NCBI GenBank assembly: GCA_017983495.1
Contig: JAGOBH010000002.1
Coordinates: forward strand, 62,001-126,000
Source of the DNA: Pyrinomonadaceae bacterium
GTDB taxonomy: Bacteria > Acidobacteriota > Blastocatellia > Pyrinomonadales > Pyrinomonadaceae
Length of the DNA stretch: 64,000 bases
Direction of reading: 5' to 3'
A program made the translations under genes and the position numbers. Every line of letters begins with the position of its first letter. The first letter of the stretch is position 1. Below, in pieces: positions 9,154 through 16,325 of this stretch. The notes under the pieces were generated by a model. It was not told where the DNA came from. It saw only the letters and a program-made list of their open reading frames with translations, and searched no databases.

Positions 9154-9216
9154 TTGCAATTCACAATCTCCTGAATTTTGATGTCTTTAGTGCCTTTCTC
9201 AGGCTACCAATCCGAT

Positions 9217-9232
9217 ATCAAAAATTGTGCCA
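9217..9232 (-). promoter_or_regulatory. Sigma54-like promoter of pilin copy 1
   Basis: On the minus strand: TGGCAC-AATTT-TTGAT. The TGGCAC half is a perfect -24 element and TTGAT approximates the TTGCW -12 element (GA rather than GC). It ends about 60 nt before the pilin start, and an equivalent element stands before the second pilin gene. A sigma54 activator (PilR-like) is encoded at 10249-11643. Confidence 0.7.
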
Positions 9233-9343
9233 AACTACTAAACTGAGTTTTATGCTCGTGTAAGTAATGCAAAACCAACTACTTAGCAGAATTCCTAAAT
9301 CTGCGGTGGCAGTAGGGCAGGCGAGCAACAGTGATCAGGTGTA

Positions 9344-9378
9344 ACAGTTTTTGTTAGCGTGAGCGTTACAAGAACTGT
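9344..9378. promoter_or_regulatory. Imperfect inverted repeat upstream of pilin copy 1
   Basis: ACAGTTTTTGTTA (9344-9356) and TTACAAGAACTGT (9366-9378) are inverted copies with two mismatches. They are centred about 130 bp upstream of the sigma54-like promoter, a usual distance for an activator-binding site, and the right arm ends in CTGTCAC. It could be a PilR site; this is inference from position. Confidence 0.35.
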
Positions 9379-9402
9379 CACAATTATGATGCTCTGGATA
9401 GA

Positions 9403-9435
9403 TGAAAAAAGGGAAGCATCGAAATGATGCTTCCC
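9403..9435 (-). terminator. Intrinsic terminator of pilin copy 2
   Basis: On the minus strand a perfect stem (GGGAAGCATC at 9411-9420 with GATGCTTCCC at 9426-9435) is followed by a T-run. It sits directly behind the second pilin gene, so the two pilin genes form separate transcription units. Confidence 0.88.
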
Positions 9436-9460
9436 TCGCTAAGCCATTGGTGAAACTTAA

Positions 9461-9967
9461 TTAGTTAGCCAGCGGCGTTCCCGAAGTGATCGTATTGATC
9501 GTAAATGCGGTTCCCAATGACGCCTGCGTAGCATCGGCGACCAAGACACCCGCGGTCTGGATACCAAAGCGGCGAGCACCAGTCTGTGTCACGCCCGAGG
9601 TGGTCGTCGGGTTGGCCGAGAACCAGAATTCTGCCGGTGCGGTCGTTGACGATGCAACGCGTCCACCAACAAAGTTGTATCCGCTCTTGGTTCCCGAAGC
9701 CAGAACCTGGTCAACAAGACCCGGTGTTCCAAGCTGGGTAAGAGCTGTAACGTCAGCGGCAAGAGCACCGGCGTAATTACCGTTGCCATAGGTCGAAGCA
9801 TATGTCATCTGAGCACCGTGCAGCGTGCGGCTAGCCGAGACGGCCGAGCCTTCGTTAGCTGAACGACGGGCAGCGAGCAAATTGGGGATAGCGATCGCGG
9901 CGATGATGCCGATGATCACAACAACGATAAGAAGTTCGATAAGCGAGAAACCTTTCTGATTTTTCAT
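9461..9967 (-). CDS. pilA: Type IV pilin (copy 2)
   Basis: A 168-residue type IV pilin with leader MKNQKG, mature Phe1 and Glu5, a hydrophobic alpha-1 helix and a cysteine-free head. It is identical to copy 1 except for Gln in place of Glu in the ALTxLGTPG segment. By eye the two genes differ at about ten of 507 bases, eight of them within about 65 bp (roughly 9715-9778), while the 3' half shows no differences. Flanking DNA outside the gene is unrelated apart from about 20 bp at the ribosome-binding site. This copy also has a sigma54-like promoter and its own terminator. It is the pilin nearest to pilR/pilS, which lie upstream on the same strand. Confidence 0.95.
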   Translation of the reverse strand: MKNQKGFSLIELLIVVVIIGIIAAIAIPNLLAARRSANEGSAVSASRTLHGAQMTYASTYGNGNYAGALAADVTALTQLGTPGLVDQVLASGTKSGYNFVGGRVASSTTAPAEFWFSANPTTTSGVTQTGARRFGIQTAGVLVADATQASLGTAFTINTITSGTPLAN

Positions 9968-10031
9968 TTGTAATTCACAATCTCCTGAAGTTTAAGAAAT
10001 CTTTGTACCTTTCCTAGGTCGCAGATATTAA

Positions 10032-10047
10032 TACAAGTACTGTGCCA
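10032..10047 (-). promoter_or_regulatory. Sigma54-like promoter of pilin copy 2
   Basis: On the minus strand: TGGCAC-AGTAC-TTGTA, with a perfect -24 element and a -12 element close to TTGCA. It lies about 65 nt before the ATG at 9967. Same architecture as at 9217-9232 although the surrounding DNA differs, which supports a real element. Confidence 0.7.
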
Positions 10048-10177
10048 CAAGGTCCGCAACGCTCTGCGGAGCTATAACATGTGTCACTTCAATGGTTTAG
10101 CGTTTTGAACGTGTGCGGAATGAAGAGGCAGAGGAGCGTTCGTGGCGGCCGATTAACAGTATTTGGCAATCAAACGA

Positions 10178-10192
10178 TGACAATTAATGTCA
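10178..10192. promoter_or_regulatory. TGACA-N5-TGTCA inverted repeat, possible PilR site
   Basis: A perfect 5-bp inverted repeat (TGACA at 10178-10182, TGTCA at 10188-10192) lies about 140 bp upstream of the sigma54-like promoter of pilin copy 2. TGTC-containing sites are known for PilR in other bacteria, but binding here is only inferred. Read on the minus strand, the right arm gives TTGACA, so a -35 box is an alternative explanation. Confidence 0.35.
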
Positions 10193-10248
10193 ACGGGTAA
10201 GTTGATCGATACAAAAAACAACAAAATGATCCAGTAGGTTCAGATCGA

Positions 10249-11643
10249 CTAATCAGAACTACGCATTTGAGCTGAGAACGAGCGTATCGCGTGTTTATCT
10301 AAAAGGTGCCGCAAAGAGCGAACCGGCATTTGCAATAGGTCCGCGGCCTTTGTCTGGTTGCCTGACGTTTTTTTCAGGGCTTCCATGACATATGTCTTCT
10401 CCAGGTTATCAAGGTGACTGACAAGATGGATCCCTGTGTCGGGCAGGTCAAATTCTGATCTGATGCGCTCCGGGTTATAGTTTGTAATGTGATCGGGCAA
10501 CCGTTCGGGCTGGATCTCTGAGCCACGCTCCAGGGCAACGGCGCGTTCAATCGTATGTTCCAACTCACGAACATTTCCATGCCATGCGTAGTTTTCAAGC
10601 AACTGGGTTGCTCTTACTGAGATCGTAACGGAACGTCCCGTTTGATCACAGAATTTCTTTACGAAATGATCTATCAATTCGGTGATGTCTTCGCGCCGAT
10701 CTCTTAGCGGTGGCAGGTGGATCGGGATAACCGAGATCCGATAAAAAAGGTCCTCGCGAAAAGTACCATCCTCAGACATTTGCTTGAGGTCACGATTTGT
10801 TGCGGCGATCACCCGAGCATCGATCGGTAGTTCATCATGTGCTCCCACAGGGCGCACCCGGCGTTCCTGGAGAACACGAAGCAGCTTGACCTGCATTGCA
10901 GGAGACATTTCACCGATCTCGTCGAGGAAGATCGTTCCATTATTGGCTGCCTCAAAGAGTCCCTTGCGGTTGGCGGTCGCACCGGTGAACGAACCTTTGA
11001 CGTATCCAAACAGTTCGGATTCAAGAAGAGTTTCTGTGAACGCTCCGCAGTTGATCGAAATGAATGGTTTCTCGGCACGCGGACTGAGATCATGGATCGC
11101 CCGGGCTACTAACTCTTTTCCTGTTCCACTTTCGCCCGAAATCAACACCGTAGACTGAACCTCAGCAACGGTTTCGATCATTTGAAAGATCGCCCCCATT
11201 TTTGCCGATGAACCGACGATGTTTCGAACGCTGCCGCGTTCACGCTGAGCTCGCTTAAACGCTCGGTTTTCATCGATCAATGCCTGCTTTTCGAGTGTCT
11301 TTTTTACGATGAGCTTAAGTTCTTCAACATCGAATGGCTTCTGGATAAAATCATCCGCACCCAACTTGAATGCTTCGCGGGCGGTTTGGACTGATGCAAA
11401 CGCGGTCATTAGGATGACGCCGAGGTCGGGTTGGGTCTCGCGGACGGCTCGCAGCATCTCAATGCCATCCATGTCCGGCATCTTCACATCCGAAATGATC
11501 ACATCGGCAGGCTCGGAACTTAACAATTCGAGGGCCTCGCGGCCGTTCATTGCTGTCCGGATAATGTGTCCATCGCTCTCAAAAACTAGCGAGAGTAACT
11601 GCCGATAGCTTTGTTCGTCGTCAACGATCAGAATGTTTGCCAT
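10249..11643 (-). CDS. pilR: Sigma54-dependent response regulator, PilR-like
   Basis: A 464-residue NtrC-family activator. The receiver domain (1-118) has phospho-acceptor Asp52, acidic residues DDE at 8-10 and the conserved Lys in the QKPF motif. The AAA+ domain (about 145-370) has Walker A GESGTGKE at 170-177, the sigma54-contacting loop GSFTGA at 217-222 (Ser instead of the usual Ala), and Walker B FLDE. The Fis-type HTH (about 420-460) contains GNQTKAADLLQMPVRSLRHLL. It follows the histidine kinase gene with a gap of about 90 nt and precedes two pilin genes with sigma54-like promoters, so control of pilin transcription is the natural role. The family name pilR is inferred from this context; other NtrC-like roles are possible. 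Confidence 0.92.
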   Translation of the reverse strand: MANILIVDDEQSYRQLLSLVFESDGHIIRTAMNGREALELLSSEPADVIISDVKMPDMDGIEMLRAVRETQPDLGVILMTAFASVQTAREAFKLGADDFIQKPFDVEELKLIVKKTLEKQALIDENRAFKRAQRERGSVRNIVGSSAKMGAIFQMIETVAEVQSTVLISGESGTGKELVARAIHDLSPRAEKPFISINCGAFTETLLESELFGYVKGSFTGATANRKGLFEAANNGTIFLDEIGEMSPAMQVKLLRVLQERRVRPVGAHDELPIDARVIAATNRDLKQMSEDGTFREDLFYRISVIPIHLPPLRDRREDITELIDHFVKKFCDQTGRSVTISVRATQLLENYAWHGNVRELEHTIERAVALERGSEIQPERLPDHITNYNPERIRSEFDLPDTGIHLVSHLDNLEKTYVMEALKKTSGNQTKAADLLQMPVRSLRHLLDKHAIRSFSAQMRSSD

Positions 11644-11733
11644 ATACTATCGAATCAAAAAAAACGCCGGTAACGGAATGAACTTCTAGGTTTCGAGAGT
11701 CGTTCTCATTTTCACAGATGCTGTCTATCCAAT

Positions 11734-13494
11734 TCAAGAAGAGATTTCAGATTCATCAGACTTTACCTTCAGAAATTTGTTTATTAATGACTGTGTGTCC
11801 GGGAGTTTCTCCGCCTGATCAACTGCAGGCAAAGCCGGCCTGCTTTCCTGAGGTAACTCTACTGTGATGATCGTTCCTTGCCCTTCCAGACTCCTAACAT
11901 TGATCGTACCATTGTGATCGCGGACGATCTGGTAAACGATCGAAAGACCCAGCCCGGTGCCCCCCGAAGTAGAATTTGCAAATGGCTCGAACAATTGCTC
12001 AACTTGCTCCGGCGACATCCCCTGGCCGGTATCTTCGAATGTTATCCTGACGCGGTTATTGGGAATCGTTTCAAGCCCGACAGAAAGTCTGCCACCATCT
12101 GGCATTGCCTGGATCGCGTTCCTCGCCAGATTCCAGAATATCTGTTTCAGTTGCGACGGGTCAGCGGCTATAGTTACGGCTTGGGAACCAGAATTGTCCG
12201 CAAGCTCGTGAACGTCTTTGACATCCGGACTATGCTTCAACAACTTGAACATTTCGCGAATTGCTTCCGCTACGTCCGTGGCCATAAACTCAGTTACCGG
12301 CGGACGAGCATAGCTCAGGAAGTTCGTGATTATGCTATTTAGCCGGTCCGACTCCTTGAGAATGATCTCCATCAGTTCGGCATTCATCGATCCGCGTTCG
12401 GTGTTCGACTCAAGCACTTGAATTGCTCCGCGCATCGCTCCTAGGGGATTTCTTATCTCATGAGCCAGGCCGGCCGCAACGCGCCCAACAGCGGCCAAAC
12501 GGTCTTTTCGGCGAACACTCTCTTCCATTGAACGAATTTCGGTAAGATCTTGAAACGTGATGATCAGGCCGGTGGCTTCGTTTGTCTCGGAATAAAGTTC
12601 GCTTATACCATAGCCGATCCGAACGGCAAATCCATCAGGAGTGGTCAAGTCGGCCTCAAATCTGGGGACGTGTTCGCCACTGCTCGTAGCCTCCAATGAA
12701 AGCCGGATCGGTTCGGAGATGTCGCCAAATAGGTCTTTGATGGGGTATCCACGCACCTCGTCGGCGGTCTTGCCGGTTATCTCGGCCGCAGCGGCATTAA
12801 ATGAAATGATGTTGCCTACAAGGTCAGTGGTTATGAGACCTGAACGAATAGATTCAACAATGCGCTCATGCAAAACCCGCAAGCTCGCCAGAGATTTGGC
12901 AGTCTCTTTTAGTTCCTCGCCCGAGGATCGGCGGTCGCTGAGGCGGGATGCCAAAAGGCCCACAACCAGAAATGCGACCACATGAAAGCTGACTATTTGG
13001 ATAACCTTTGGCGTCGCCTGTAATGGGCCTGATGATTCGATCGTGAGCGAAGCCGTCAAGACCGATAGTCCGATAAAAAGTACGACGCACGTGATGGCCA
13101 TCATCAAAGTCGACAATGGTCTTAGGAAGAAACTCGCTACACTTATCAGGACAATATAGAGCGTAATATAGGGCGAAGTAAGATCGCCGGTTCGCCACAC
13201 CAACCAAGTTATCAGAAGAGCGTCAAGCAAGAACTGAGTGCGTATCTGCCACTTATACTCCTTACTCAATCTAAGAAGGAAAAAATATACGATAGTGAGG
13301 CCAACGGAGACAATAAATACGAGGAAGAGACCCTGCGGAAAGTTCTCCAAAGAAAGTTGAAGCCGTCCGCTATGCCAAATCCAACTTGTGACAAGCAACA
13401 GAAACGTGATCAACAAACGCCCTATTATCAGCGACTGGATCCGCTGCATTTGTTTTGAACTTGCGGCAAGGGCGTTTTCGGATAAACTAGACAT
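11734..13494 (-). CDS. pilS: Membrane sensor histidine kinase, PilS-like
   Basis: A 586-residue kinase. The N-terminal part (about 20-185) has six hydrophobic helices as in PilS. A short coiled segment leads to a PAS domain (about 210-325; ITGKTADEVRGYPIKDLF). The HisKA domain follows, with its phospho-acceptor His in LAHEIRNPLGAMRGAIQVL, then the HATPase_c domain with N-box (FWNLARNAIQAMPDGG), G1 (EDTGQGMSPEQ) and G2 (GGTGLGLSIVYQIV). The 50-residue tail is unstructured. It is the partner of the sigma54 activator encoded next. The ATG at 13494 is only 20 bp from the start of the divergent cupin gene, so promoters must overlap coding sequence or transcripts must be leaderless. Confidence 0.92.
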   Translation of the reverse strand: MSSLSENALAASSKQMQRIQSLIIGRLLITFLLLVTSWIWHSGRLQLSLENFPQGLFLVFIVSVGLTIVYFFLLRLSKEYKWQIRTQFLLDALLITWLVWRTGDLTSPYITLYIVLISVASFFLRPLSTLMMAITCVVLFIGLSVLTASLTIESSGPLQATPKVIQIVSFHVVAFLVVGLLASRLSDRRSSGEELKETAKSLASLRVLHERIVESIRSGLITTDLVGNIISFNAAAAEITGKTADEVRGYPIKDLFGDISEPIRLSLEATSSGEHVPRFEADLTTPDGFAVRIGYGISELYSETNEATGLIITFQDLTEIRSMEESVRRKDRLAAVGRVAAGLAHEIRNPLGAMRGAIQVLESNTERGSMNAELMEIILKESDRLNSIITNFLSYARPPVTEFMATDVAEAIREMFKLLKHSPDVKDVHELADNSGSQAVTIAADPSQLKQIFWNLARNAIQAMPDGGRLSVGLETIPNNRVRITFEDTGQGMSPEQVEQLFEPFANSTSGGTGLGLSIVYQIVRDHNGTINVRSLEGQGTIITVELPQESRPALPAVDQAEKLPDTQSLINKFLKVKSDESEISS

Positions 13495-13514
13495 ATCGTA
13501 TACGGCCTAAAACT

Positions 13515-13877
13515 ATGGATTCCGATAACTCACCAATTTTTGATCACCGACCTTGGGGCAGCTTTTTTGTGCTCGACGAAGGTACAAATTATAAGGTGAA
13601 ACGAATCGAAGTCCTGCCGGGCAAACGTCTCAGCTATCAGCAGCACGCGCGTCGTTCTGAACACTGGTTTATCGTTTCCGGCACAGCTAAAGTTACACTA
13701 AATGGCGTGGAATCTCTAGTGTCGACCGGTTCATCAGTCGACATCAAGGTTGGGACAACCCACAGAGTTGAAAATCCGCACTTGAGCGAAACACTCGTAT
13801 TTATCGAAACCCAAACCGGCGATTACTTTGGCGAGGACGACATCGTCAGATTCGAAGACGATTTTGGCCGTAGCTGA
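13515..13877 (+). CDS. Cupin; mannose-6-phosphate isomerase type II C-terminal-like domain
   Basis: A 120-residue single-domain cupin matching the C-terminal half of bifunctional mannose-1-phosphate guanylyltransferase/mannose-6-phosphate isomerases: PWGSFFVLDEG at the start, then PGKRLSYQQHARRSEHWFIVSGTAKVTLNG with the metal-ligand His/Glu set, and a second cupin motif around THRVENP. In that family the reaction is fructose-6-phosphate to mannose-6-phosphate. Stand-alone versions exist, but their activity is often untested. The neighbouring heptose/LPS genes (13.9-16.3 kb, opposite strand, convergent) agree with a sugar-nucleotide role. No guanylyltransferase domain is present here. Confidence 0.85.
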   Translation: MDSDNSPIFDHRPWGSFFVLDEGTNYKVKRIEVLPGKRLSYQQHARRSEHWFIVSGTAKVTLNGVESLVSTGSSVDIKVGTTHRVENPHLSETLVFIETQTGDYFGEDDIVRFEDDFGRS

Positions 13878-13898
13878 CGACTACCGTCGGAGGCGAAA

Positions 13899-14447
13899 TC
13901 AGTGGCCAAGTTTTACGATTTCGCGTACAGCATCGAGAAAGTGCTCCTCGACAATATCGGAATCATCCTCCAGCAGTTCTCGATGAGATGTTCCGTAACC
14001 GGTTAGGACCAGAGCAGTACGAATTCCCGCATTGTGGCCTGTTTTAACGTCTATTACTTTGTCGCCGATGATCCAAGACCGTGAAAGGTCAATTGCAAAC
14101 TCCGAACAAGCACTTTCGATCATGCCGGTTCCCGGCTTTCGGCATGTGCAGCCTGCGTCGGGCAAGTGCGGACAAAAATAAAAACCGTCGATCTTTCCGC
14201 CCATTTCAAGCTGGAGCCTATCGTGGATCTCGTGCATCGATGATTCATCAAAATATGAGCGCCCGATACCGGATTGATTAGTGACGACAATTACCAGGTA
14301 TCCGCTTTCTTTAAGCAGACCAACAGCCTCCGCGGTAAACGGAAATATCCTAAGCTCGTCGACCGTTGCAAGGTGATCAACTTCTTCGATCAAAGTTCCA
14401 TCGCGATCGACGAAGACCGCCGGGAGTTTCGTATTACTTTCGTTCAT
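13899..14447 (-). CDS. gmhB: D-glycero-D-manno-heptose 1,7-bisphosphate 7-phosphatase (HAD family)
   Basis: About 182 residues from the ATG at 14447 (the open frame to 14486 adds a non-family MIFLLKRCINYDY). HAD motif I is DRDGTL with catalytic Asp14 and Asp16, motif II is VVTNQSGIGR, and motif III/IV is RKPGTGMIE with a later IGDKVIDV. The zinc-binding insertion of the GmhB group is present (FYFCPHLPDAGCTCRKP). GmhB removes the 7-phosphate in ADP-heptose synthesis for the LPS core. The start overlaps the end of waaF by 14 nt, which supports translational coupling and the heptose assignment over histidinol-phosphatase. The other heptose genes (gmhA, hldE) are not in this window. Confidence 0.9.
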   Translation of the reverse strand: MNESNTKLPAVFVDRDGTLIEEVDHLATVDELRIFPFTAEAVGLLKESGYLVIVVTNQSGIGRSYFDESSMHEIHDRLQLEMGGKIDGFYFCPHLPDAGCTCRKPGTGMIESACSEFAIDLSRSWIIGDKVIDVKTGHNAGIRTALVLTGYGTSHRELLEDDSDIVEEHFLDAVREIVKLGH

Positions 14448-15480
14448 GTAATCGTAGTTTATGCAACGCTTTAGTAAGAATATCATCGGCCGATATATTA
14501 ATCATACAGCGGTGATCGATCGGGCAATCCCGAAGCATGCATGGTGAGCAATCGACCTCGCGGCGAATCACCTCGGCGTTATCTGAAAACGGCCTGGTGG
14601 TTACCGGATCGGTCGGACCAAAGATAACCAAGGTCTGAGTTCCAACTGCGGGCGATACATGCGCGAGGCCCATATCATTTGACACCATAAGATCAATAAC
14701 ACATAAGACCGCCGCTGCTTCGCTCACGTTTGTCTTTCCGGTCAAATCGATCAAATTGGAATTTGAATTTGCGATCACCTCATCAGCGACCGACCGGTCT
14801 CCATTTGATCCCAGAAGCAATAAATCCGCATTCAGTGAAGCCTTTAGCTTGTCCGCAAGCTGAGCAAAACTCCCTGCGGGCCAACGCTTTGCACGGGAGT
14901 TTGTAGAGCCTATACCGAGGCCAACTACGGGACGATCGAATTTGACTCCGAGTGATCTTAAAAGGTCCTTAGCACTGTCCTGTCTTTTGGATGATATTGA
15001 TATATCTGTTGACGGCGATTCATCGGTGATCGAGCGAGTCCCTAGGTACTTTCCCTCGACCGCGGCCGCGAGATTGAGATAGTAAAAGACCTCGTGTCTG
15101 GTTACTTTCCACTCGGGTACGGGGATCGGATCCGATAACAAAAATCCTCTCCGATCACTTGCATAACCCAATCTTACAGGAATGCCGGCAAGGCGGACGG
15201 TCAACGCTGATTCCCAGGAATTTGTAAACAAGATCGCGAGATCGAACTTCTCTTGTTTGAGTCTGCGTGCCTCGTTTATCACAGTCAGCATTTTCGAGCC
15301 CGATCTGTTGATAATAATGAATTCGTCGACGAATTCGGTGTCGGCCAGAAGTTCGGCCGGTCCAGAGTGACTGTGAAGATAGATCCGCTCATTCGGAAAT
15401 ATCCGGCGCAACGCTCGAAGTGCCGGAATGGTCATTACGGCATCGCCGATCCAATTAGTGCCCCGAATCAATATCTTCAT
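14434..15480 (-). CDS. waaF: Lipopolysaccharide heptosyltransferase II-type glycosyltransferase (GT9)
   Basis: 348 residues from the ATG at 15480, which gives the canonical WaaF start MKILIRGTNWIGDAVMT; the frame extends to 15531 without family similarity. The Rossmann-like GT-B fold carries the GT9 hallmarks: GIGSTNSRAKRWPAGSFAQLADKL in the middle and SNDMGLAHVSPAVGTQTLVIFGPTDPVTTRPF near residue 290, with a Cys-rich ending (CSPCMLRDCPIDHRCM) common in this group. It transfers L-glycero-D-manno-heptose from ADP-heptose to the inner LPS core. It starts 2 nt after the epimerase gene stop and overlaps gmhB, in an operon K+ channel, epimerase, waaF, gmhB. WaaF versus WaaC/WaaQ is not certain from sequence alone. 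Confidence 0.9.
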   Translation of the reverse strand: MKILIRGTNWIGDAVMTIPALRALRRIFPNERIYLHSHSGPAELLADTEFVDEFIIINRSGSKMLTVINEARRLKQEKFDLAILFTNSWESALTVRLAGIPVRLGYASDRRGFLLSDPIPVPEWKVTRHEVFYYLNLAAAVEGKYLGTRSITDESPSTDISISSKRQDSAKDLLRSLGVKFDRPVVGLGIGSTNSRAKRWPAGSFAQLADKLKASLNADLLLLGSNGDRSVADEVIANSNSNLIDLTGKTNVSEAAAVLCVIDLMVSNDMGLAHVSPAVGTQTLVIFGPTDPVTTRPFSDNAEVIRREVDCSPCMLRDCPIDHRCMINISADDILTKALHKLRLHERK

Positions 15481-15482
15481 TT

Positions 15483-16325
15483 TCAAAATAACGACCGAAG
15501 CCCATCGTCCAGAGAGATCGCCGGTTCCCAATCAAGTTCCTGATTGGCCAGCGAAAGATCAGAGACATAATTCATCGGGACAGGCGGAGGAAGGGAACTC
15601 GTTTCATCGATCACTGCCTGTAAGCCGGATACAGTCTCAAGCTTTCTTACCACTTCTAACAGAGAGAGTGTATTGCTCCGCCCGCCTCCAATATTGTACA
15701 GTCCATGCCGGATCACGGATTCGGCAAACGCAGTGCAGGCTTTCGATAGATCGTCGACGTGCATTATATCCCGACGCGGCGAGCCCTTAGCCGGCAGGCG
15801 GATCTTTTCGCCCTTATTGATAGCGTCCGCGTATGCCGTAACAAAGCTCGGAGTATTACCTTCCGTAATTGGGGCGTAGATGGTAGACAACCTGAAAATG
15901 CACGATCTGAAGTTCCTTATATGTGAGTAGTAGTCGACATACTTCTCGGCGATGAGTTTCGACCATTCGAGAGCGGATTGGCCAGAGTAAATTGTTGGAC
16001 AAGTTTCCGGAACCTCCATCGAATGGTCCGCGAACCGACCGTACACGTCTTTGGTCGAAGCAAAAATGAACGCCGCATTCTCTTTGACTCGTTTAAGGAT
16101 GTTGACTGTTCCTTCGACGTTTGTGCGAAAGACCTGATCTGCGTTTTCAGGACGCTTGTCGAGACTGGCGGCAAGGTGAATTATGAGATCGTATTCCTCA
16201 ATATCAGGCAAATTCGATGGTTCAAGAATATCAAAACCGGATTTCCGGGATAGGTCGTCGGAGTTGAAATGGTTGCGCACGTGTGTTCCGAGAAAGCCGG
16301 TGCCGCCTGTTACGAGAACCTTCAT
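15483..16325 (-). CDS. NAD-dependent epimerase/dehydratase (extended SDR)
   Basis: 280 residues, extended short-chain dehydrogenase fold. The NAD-binding motif is GGTGFLG at 7-13. The expected active-site Ser/Thr in FASTKDVYG and the downstream region are present, but the YxxxK is not the classical form: the aligned segment is SALEWSKLIAEKY, where a Trp-Ser-Lys replaces the usual Tyr-x-x-x-Lys spacing. Substrates of the family are nucleotide sugars. The start ATG overlaps the stop of the K+ channel gene (ATGA), and waaF starts 2 nt after its stop, so it belongs to the LPS operon; a role like ADP-heptose epimerase or another core-sugar epimerase is plausible but not shown. Confidence 0.82.
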   Translation of the reverse strand: MKVLVTGGTGFLGTHVRNHFNSDDLSRKSGFDILEPSNLPDIEEYDLIIHLAASLDKRPENADQVFRTNVEGTVNILKRVKENAAFIFASTKDVYGRFADHSMEVPETCPTIYSGQSALEWSKLIAEKYVDYYSHIRNFRSCIFRLSTIYAPITEGNTPSFVTAYADAINKGEKIRLPAKGSPRRDIMHVDDLSKACTAFAESVIRHGLYNIGGGRSNTLSLLEVVRKLETVSGLQAVIDETSSLPPPVPMNYVSDLSLANQELDWEPAISLDDGLRSLF

